Assembly (NCBI GenBank): GCA_034440355.1
Contig: JAWXBY010000054.1
Coordinates: 47,077 to 111,076, forward strand
DNA length: 64,000 nucleotides
Direction of reading: 5' to 3'
Source of the DNA: SZUA-430 sp034440355
GTDB taxonomy: Bacteria; Pseudomonadota; Alphaproteobacteria; Micropepsales; Micropepsaceae
A program made the translations under genes and the position numbers. Below are positions 60,065-64,000 of this stretch, piece by piece. How positions within the stretch are numbered: position 1 is the first letter of the stretch; each line of letters starts with the position of its first letter. The notes beneath the pieces were generated by a model. It made no database searches. It was not told the DNA's origin and saw nothing but the letters and a program-made list of their open reading frames with translations.

Positions 60065-61360
60065 TCACCGCCGCAGCGGCACGGTCTTCAACCCATTGAC
60101 GCTGAGCGCGTCGCCGCTCCCGTTCTTCAAGAGGCCGACATCCGTACGAACGGCCTTGCCGCCCTTCGCCCGCTCCAAACTCCAATTGCGAAGCGCGACG
60201 CCGAGCTGCAACGAAAAATCGAGTGATTGCGTCTTCGCAAGAGCGGACAGATCGGCGCACCCGCGCTCGCCCGGCGCAAACCCAAACGGATAGCGCGCAT
60301 CGAGATTGCGGAACCAACACCGCCCGCGAGCCCAATCCGCAGGCGCCGTCATCGCTGCCACGGTCGGCCATTGCGCCGCCATGTGGCACGACGAACAAGC
60401 CGACGTGCGTTCATCGACGACGCCGTTCATCCGCCCGCCGCGCCCAAAGCCCGCCGCAGCGTCAAACACAATGCTCTGCCGTGGCTTCGCGCCGCTTGCG
60501 GCGGCATCGTCCGACAACTGAGGATCATTGCCCCACATCAATCCCATCGGCACTAGCTTCGCCCAAGCATCGCCGCCCTTTAGACGGCCGTCGTAGATGA
60601 AACTGCCGAACACCCAGCCGGTCTTGTAGCTAGCCCGATCTTCGCGCGCGGCAACGTCCACCTGGATCAACCGCAACATGCGCGGCGCGCGCAGCGCCGG
60701 CTTCCCGCCACGGTCGATGGCCGAAGCACAGGCCGCATCGCCTGGCGTACGATCGAGATGGACATTCGCCTCGACCTCCGGGGCACCAGCGAGACGCGGA
60801 TCATCCGCAACCGTCGCTTCCGTGAACACCAGCTTCACCGCCACCGTGCCGGACGGAAAGGGGAGGGCGCTCAAATCGGGATCGCGCCGACCCTGCCCCC
60901 AAATCTTGCCGAGCACCGCGCCGCCGGCATCGTTGTAAAACGCCAGCGCCCAATTCTGCCGGCACGCCGTCTGCGCAACACCAAGCTCACCCGGCCCCAA
61001 GTCCCGTGCCCGCGTCAGCCCATGGATGAACTCGCGCCCGTTCGCCCCAGGCCCAAGCCAAGGCACGTGATACCAGCGCCGAAGCCCGTTCGCCGCCAAC
61101 CGCCAATGCTCACGATCTTGCCCCGAGAGCGCATAGGCGAGCAGCGCGCGCAAATAACGCTCCGGCTCCTTCCGAAAACTGATCGCCTGCCAGGTGTAGA
61201 CATCTGCGTGCGGCGACGCCGGATAGTCGAACCTCGGCGCAAACACCGGCCCGCGCCAACCCTTTGGCGCCTGCTCGATGCGATCCAACCGCGCGCCGCC
61301 GGCAAAGGCCGGTGGCACGAAAGCCAACGCCAAGAACAAAACCAACGCCAAGCCACGCAT
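60065..61360 (-). CDS. Secreted protein with one c-type haem motif (unknown)
   Basis: A 431-aa exported protein with signal peptide 1-20 (ending FA). A single haem c site C322-S-S-C-H326 lies in ERTSACSSCHMAAQWP. Four other cysteines (C133, C211, and two near the C terminus in GRCWF and GERGCADL) may pair. The N-terminal 300 residues do not resemble a usual cytochrome (TGWVFGSFIYDGRLKGGDAW, LVPMGLMWGNDP). Possibly a periplasmic redox enzyme with haem; I cannot assign a family. Start at ATG 61360 rather than 61396, since it begins the signal peptide. Confidence 0.8.
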   Translation of the reverse strand: MRGLALVLFLALAFVPPAFAGGARLDRIEQAPKGWRGPVFAPRFDYPASPHADVYTWQAISFRKEPERYLRALLAYALSGQDREHWRLAANGLRRWYHVPWLGPGANGREFIHGLTRARDLGPGELGVAQTACRQNWALAFYNDAGGAVLGKIWGQGRRDPDLSALPFPSGTVAVKLVFTEATVADDPRLAGAPEVEANVHLDRTPGDAACASAIDRGGKPALRAPRMLRLIQVDVAAREDRASYKTGWVFGSFIYDGRLKGGDAWAKLVPMGLMWGNDPQLSDDAAASGAKPRQSIVFDAAAGFGRGGRMNGVVDERTSACSSCHMAAQWPTVAAMTAPADWARGRCWFRNLDARYPFGFAPGERGCADLSALAKTQSLDFSLQLGVALRNWSLERAKGGKAVRTDVGLLKNGSGDALSVNGLKTVPLRR

Positions 61361-61462
61361 GGGCGAGAGCCTCCCACGCCGCCCGCTAACCAACAAGCCG
61401 GGCTTGCCACCCGCGCCGCCGCCGCCCTAGGCTTGGAGCCAAGTAAAAGGGTGGGGGCTTTC

Positions 61463-62473
61463 GTGCGTAAGTTCGTGTCGGGCATGGCGTTTGCCGGCGC
61501 TTTGGCGCTGTCCGCAGCGGCGCAAGCCGCGCCCGCCAAAACCCTAGACCTTGCCGATGGCTACAAGTTCGAACTGCTGGGTGCCGGCGACACGCAAGCG
61601 CGCGTCGGTAATCCGAAGGTGATCTTCCTCAACGTCGCCGTTACCGACGACAAAATCAACGCCGACCACAAGCGCCTCATCGAAGCCTCCGACCGCATGT
61701 TCGAGTCCGTCCTGATGGGCGCGGCCGAGAAGGGCTACTACAAGCGCGCGACCGTCAACGTCCGCCGCCCCGGCACGACCACCTACGAAGATTTCGTCTA
61801 CATGCGCGGCGAGAACGAAGTGTGGCTGCGCCAAGCCGGCAAGGAATCGTGGAAGGTCGCGCAAGATCCAAAGGCCTGGGTCGTGCCGCCCAGCGAAAAG
61901 ATCCAAGTCGACAAATTCGGCACCTTCGCCGTCGACGCCGCGATCGAGATCGACCCGCCAGCAGGCTTCACCCGCGCTGCCGAAATCGACTTCGTCACCA
62001 AGACGTCGCTCATCGACACGCAACGCAAGTATCAAGAGATCAAGGCGCTCTGGGCCCGCATGGACCGCAAGCAGATGAAGGCCGACGGCTTCGACCTCAT
62101 CATGTTCGGCAACTTCACGACGCCGCAGCTCGGCCGTTTCCACGCCCGCCGCGGCTTCTACGTCCGCATCCCGCGCGCCGCGAACGGCGATTGGCCGGAG
62201 CTGCCCGATAGCGCCCCCGACAACCGGGACCTCCTGCTCTCGAAGGTCGAAAAACCGGCCGACGAATTGATGCAGCAGATCGCCTACGCGTTCACGTTCT
62301 CCGGCCCACTGGAAACGCTGCGCCTGACCGATTTCATGATGCCCGCCTTCAAGCGCGGCACGCCGGTCGAATCCTCGGCCTCGAAGGTCGGCTTCGGATA
62401 TAGCGCGCCAACGATCACGTTGGAGCCAGCGAAATTGTTGGACTTCAACGCTTTGGCCCCGAACATCGACTGA
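61463..62473 (+). CDS. Exported protein of unknown function
   Basis: A 336-aa protein with a signal peptide MRKFVSGMAFAGALALSAAAQA. No cysteines are apparent in the mature part. It has alternating strands and charged helices, with SLIDTQRKYQEIKALWARMDRKQMKADGFDLIMF split among recognisable blocks and C-terminal AKLLDFNALAPNID. I do not recognise it. GTG 61463 follows GTGGGGGC 9 nt upstream. It is divergent from the haem protein gene with a 102-bp gap, so the two may share regulation. Confidence 0.78.
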   Translation: MRKFVSGMAFAGALALSAAAQAAPAKTLDLADGYKFELLGAGDTQARVGNPKVIFLNVAVTDDKINADHKRLIEASDRMFESVLMGAAEKGYYKRATVNVRRPGTTTYEDFVYMRGENEVWLRQAGKESWKVAQDPKAWVVPPSEKIQVDKFGTFAVDAAIEIDPPAGFTRAAEIDFVTKTSLIDTQRKYQEIKALWARMDRKQMKADGFDLIMFGNFTTPQLGRFHARRGFYVRIPRAANGDWPELPDSAPDNRDLLLSKVEKPADELMQQIAYAFTFSGPLETLRLTDFMMPAFKRGTPVESSASKVGFGYSAPTITLEPAKLLDFNALAPNID

Positions 62474-62478
62474 CCGTC

Positions 62479-63702
62479 TTAGTCGGCCGTCCGCTCCAGC
62501 GGAACGACCAGAACGAACGTCGCGCCCGCCTCGTTTGCGGAAGGCCACTTGAGTTCGGCGCCCAGTTGTGACGACAACGCTGTGACAAGCCGCGCGCCCA
62601 GCCGCTTGCTCTTCTGCGGATCGAACCCGGGCGGCAGCCCGACCCCGCCGTCCCGCACGCTGATTGACAATTTGCTGTCGTCCGGCTGCGTCACCTCGAC
62701 CCAAATCGTCTCGCCCGGCCGCTTGGGATAGGCATACTTGCCCGCGTTCGAGACAAGTTCGTTGGCTATCAGGGCGACCAGGATTGCGCGGTCCGCCGCA
62801 AATTGAACCGCGCCTGGCGACGCTTCGAAATGAATGATCGACGGCGCCACGCTCGGCTCCAAATCTTTCAGCACCTCACGCAGATAGCCGACCAAATCGA
62901 TCTTCTCGTAATCCGCGTTATAGGCCAAACGATCATACGCCCGCCCGACGGTCGAAATGCGGATCGACGCTTCGCTCAACCGTTCGCTGAGTTCCGGATC
63001 GCCCACCGACACCGCCTGCAAGTGCAACATGCTGCCGACCAGCTGCATGCTGTTCTTCACCCGATGATTGACCTCTTTCAGCAGCACCTGATGCCGGTCG
63101 AGTGCCGTCTGCAGCTGACGCTGATAGCGCTGCTGCTCGATCGCCATCCCCAAGATGTTCGCCGCCCCTTGAAGGAAGGCAAGATCATGTTGGCTGAACT
63201 CGCCTTCCGACTTGCTGTCGACCTCAAGCACGCCGAACGGCGAACCGTCACCTTGCAGGATCACGTTCATGGCGCGACGAATGCCGTGCTGGACCAGCAG
63301 TTCGGGTGTCCTGAACCGCTCCTCGTTCTCAAGATGGTTGGAGATGACGGGCTTGCCCGTTTGCAGCGCAAAGCCTGCAGGTGAGGCCAAGTCCGCGCCG
63401 ACGCGCACCTTGCCGATGACGCCTTCGTCCCAACCGACACCCGCGCGCACAAGAAACATCTTCTCGGTCGGCAGATACTCGAGAACCTTGCAGAAGTCGG
63501 CCCCAAGCCCATCGGCGGTCAACCGCGCCGCGTGATTGAGCAGGTCGACGAAGCCCGTCCCCTGCAGCGCCAGCACGCCGAGTTCGGCGAGCAGCTCCTG
63601 CTGGCGAATCCGCAACCGCAGCGATCGCTCGCTGACATGTTCGACTTCACCGCTCGGGCTCGGCTCGACGACTGGCGGCCCGTTCTGGTTGGATGATGTC
63701 AT
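62479..63702 (-). CDS. GAF-domain sensor histidine kinase (HisKA_2 family)
   Basis: A 407-aa cytoplasmic kinase. Residues about 28-195 form a helical start and GAF domain (DLLNHAARLTADGLGADFCKVL, FGVLEVDSKSEGEFSQHDLAFLQG). HisKA_2 box with phospho-acceptor H213 (LLKEVNHRVKNSMQLVGSML) and HATPase_c with N-box ELVSNAGKYAYPK and G1 VRDGGVGLP follow. No TM helices. This class often feeds the PhyR-NepR-EcfG stress pathway in alphaproteobacteria. ATG 63702 is preferred over 63729. No response regulator is adjacent. Confidence 0.93.
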   Translation of the reverse strand: MTSSNQNGPPVVEPSPSGEVEHVSERSLRLRIRQQELLAELGVLALQGTGFVDLLNHAARLTADGLGADFCKVLEYLPTEKMFLVRAGVGWDEGVIGKVRVGADLASPAGFALQTGKPVISNHLENEERFRTPELLVQHGIRRAMNVILQGDGSPFGVLEVDSKSEGEFSQHDLAFLQGAANILGMAIEQQRYQRQLQTALDRHQVLLKEVNHRVKNSMQLVGSMLHLQAVSVGDPELSERLSEASIRISTVGRAYDRLAYNADYEKIDLVGYLREVLKDLEPSVAPSIIHFEASPGAVQFAADRAILVALIANELVSNAGKYAYPKRPGETIWVEVTQPDDSKLSISVRDGGVGLPPGFDPQKSKRLGARLVTALSSQLGAELKWPSANEAGATFVLVVPLERTAD

Positions 63703-63854
63703 GCGGAACCCTAGAACGCCGGTACCCACGGCACAATCGCCATGCGAGCCCGAACCGCAGCGCAGTTAATGTGGAACCCAGGACGCCGCCCATGTTATCG
63801 CGGCCCACGCGAACCTGTTAAAAGCGACACCGCAAACCAACCGGAGCCTGACAC

Positions 63855-64000
63855 ATGGATCTTCATCTCAAAGGCAAACGCGCGATCGTTCTCGGCGGCA
63901 CGCGCGGCATCGGCCGGGCGATCGCCGAGACGCTGGCCGCCGAAGGCGCGAACGTCGCCATCTGCGCGCGCAATCACGAACAGGTCGAAGAGACCGTCGC
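63855..64000 (+). CDS. Short-chain dehydrogenase/reductase (partial, runs off right edge)
   Basis: The first 48 codons from ATG 63855 encode MDLHLKGKRAIVLGGTRGIG..., with the cofactor motif GGTRGIG, then ICARN, which suggests NADP(H) preference. CCGGAG lies about 8 nt upstream. Catalytic residues lie outside the window, so substrate class cannot be given. Confidence 0.88.
   Translation, partial: MDLHLKGKRAIVLGGTRGIGRAIAETLAAEGANVAICARNHEQVEETV

Noticed and set aside
60758..61462. Long upstream extension of the exported protein at 61463.
   Set aside because: It is antisense to the haem protein gene, Arg/Pro-rich and without motif, and would bury the signal peptide.
1..64000. CRISPR array, prophage, integrase or insertion sequence.
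   Set aside because: No regular spaced repeats, Cas, integrase or transposase genes were seen; the only repeats are the coding CCY units and one palindromic element.

Overview
The window comes from the chromosome of a GC-rich alphaproteobacterium. Evidence: an NDUFA12-type complex I subunit, DUF2155 next to aat-accC-accB-aroQ, RNase E with an acidic insertion in its S1 domain, a bactofilin/M23 pair, a HisKA_2-type sensor kinase, and an iscR-nifS-sufB-x-sufCDS-sufT-iscA cluster. The exact order (Micropepsales, Caulobacterales or similar) cannot be fixed from sequence alone. Genes are tightly packed, with many 1-8 nt overlaps. No rRNA, tRNA, IS element, prophage or CRISPR array was seen.

1-9.1 kb is a surface-glycan locus: a partial NAD-dependent sugar epimerase, a C-methyltransferase, a TylF-type O-methyltransferase, a family 2 glycosyltransferase, an OafA-type acyltransferase with an SGNH tail, a secreted protein made of three Cys-rich repeats, and a compact operon of CDP-glucose synthase (rfbF), a second C-methyltransferase and a 3,5-epimerase (rfbC). 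A 58-bp decayed copy of the 5' end of the glycosyltransferase gene lies upstream of rfbF.

9.2-20.1 kb holds an M16 metallopeptidase lipoprotein and then a probable uptake and catabolism module: TonB-dependent receptor plus TetR regulator, a divergent MFS transporter, and an FAD oxidoreductase-SDR-class III aminotransferase operon. The same palindrome (core TTCGACTAAAGTCGAA) precedes the receptor and lies between the transporter and the oxidoreductase, so the block is probably one regulon.

20.2-33 kb is mostly housekeeping: ndufa12, mlaD, DUF2155, aat, accC-accB-aroQ, thiS-thiG, an aldo/keto reductase, a CocE-type hydrolase behind a possible operator, DUF805, a DsbA-like thioredoxin-fold protein, a BepA-like M48 protease and a class I aminotransferase. 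33-48 kb holds rne, amiC, PBP1A, prfB with the +1 programmed frameshift, bactofilin and LytM, bcp and a YhdP/AsmA-like protein: mainly RNA turnover and envelope building.

47.7-60 kb holds tyrS, anmK, an unknown membrane protein, a compound palindromic repeat, an alpha/beta hydrolase, and the nine-gene SUF Fe-S operon, which has a recognisable promoter and IscR box and includes an uncharacterised small membrane protein wedged between sufB and sufC. 60-64 kb has a TfoX-like protein, a secreted single-haem protein, an unknown secreted protein, a GAF/HisKA_2 histidine kinase and the start of an SDR gene.
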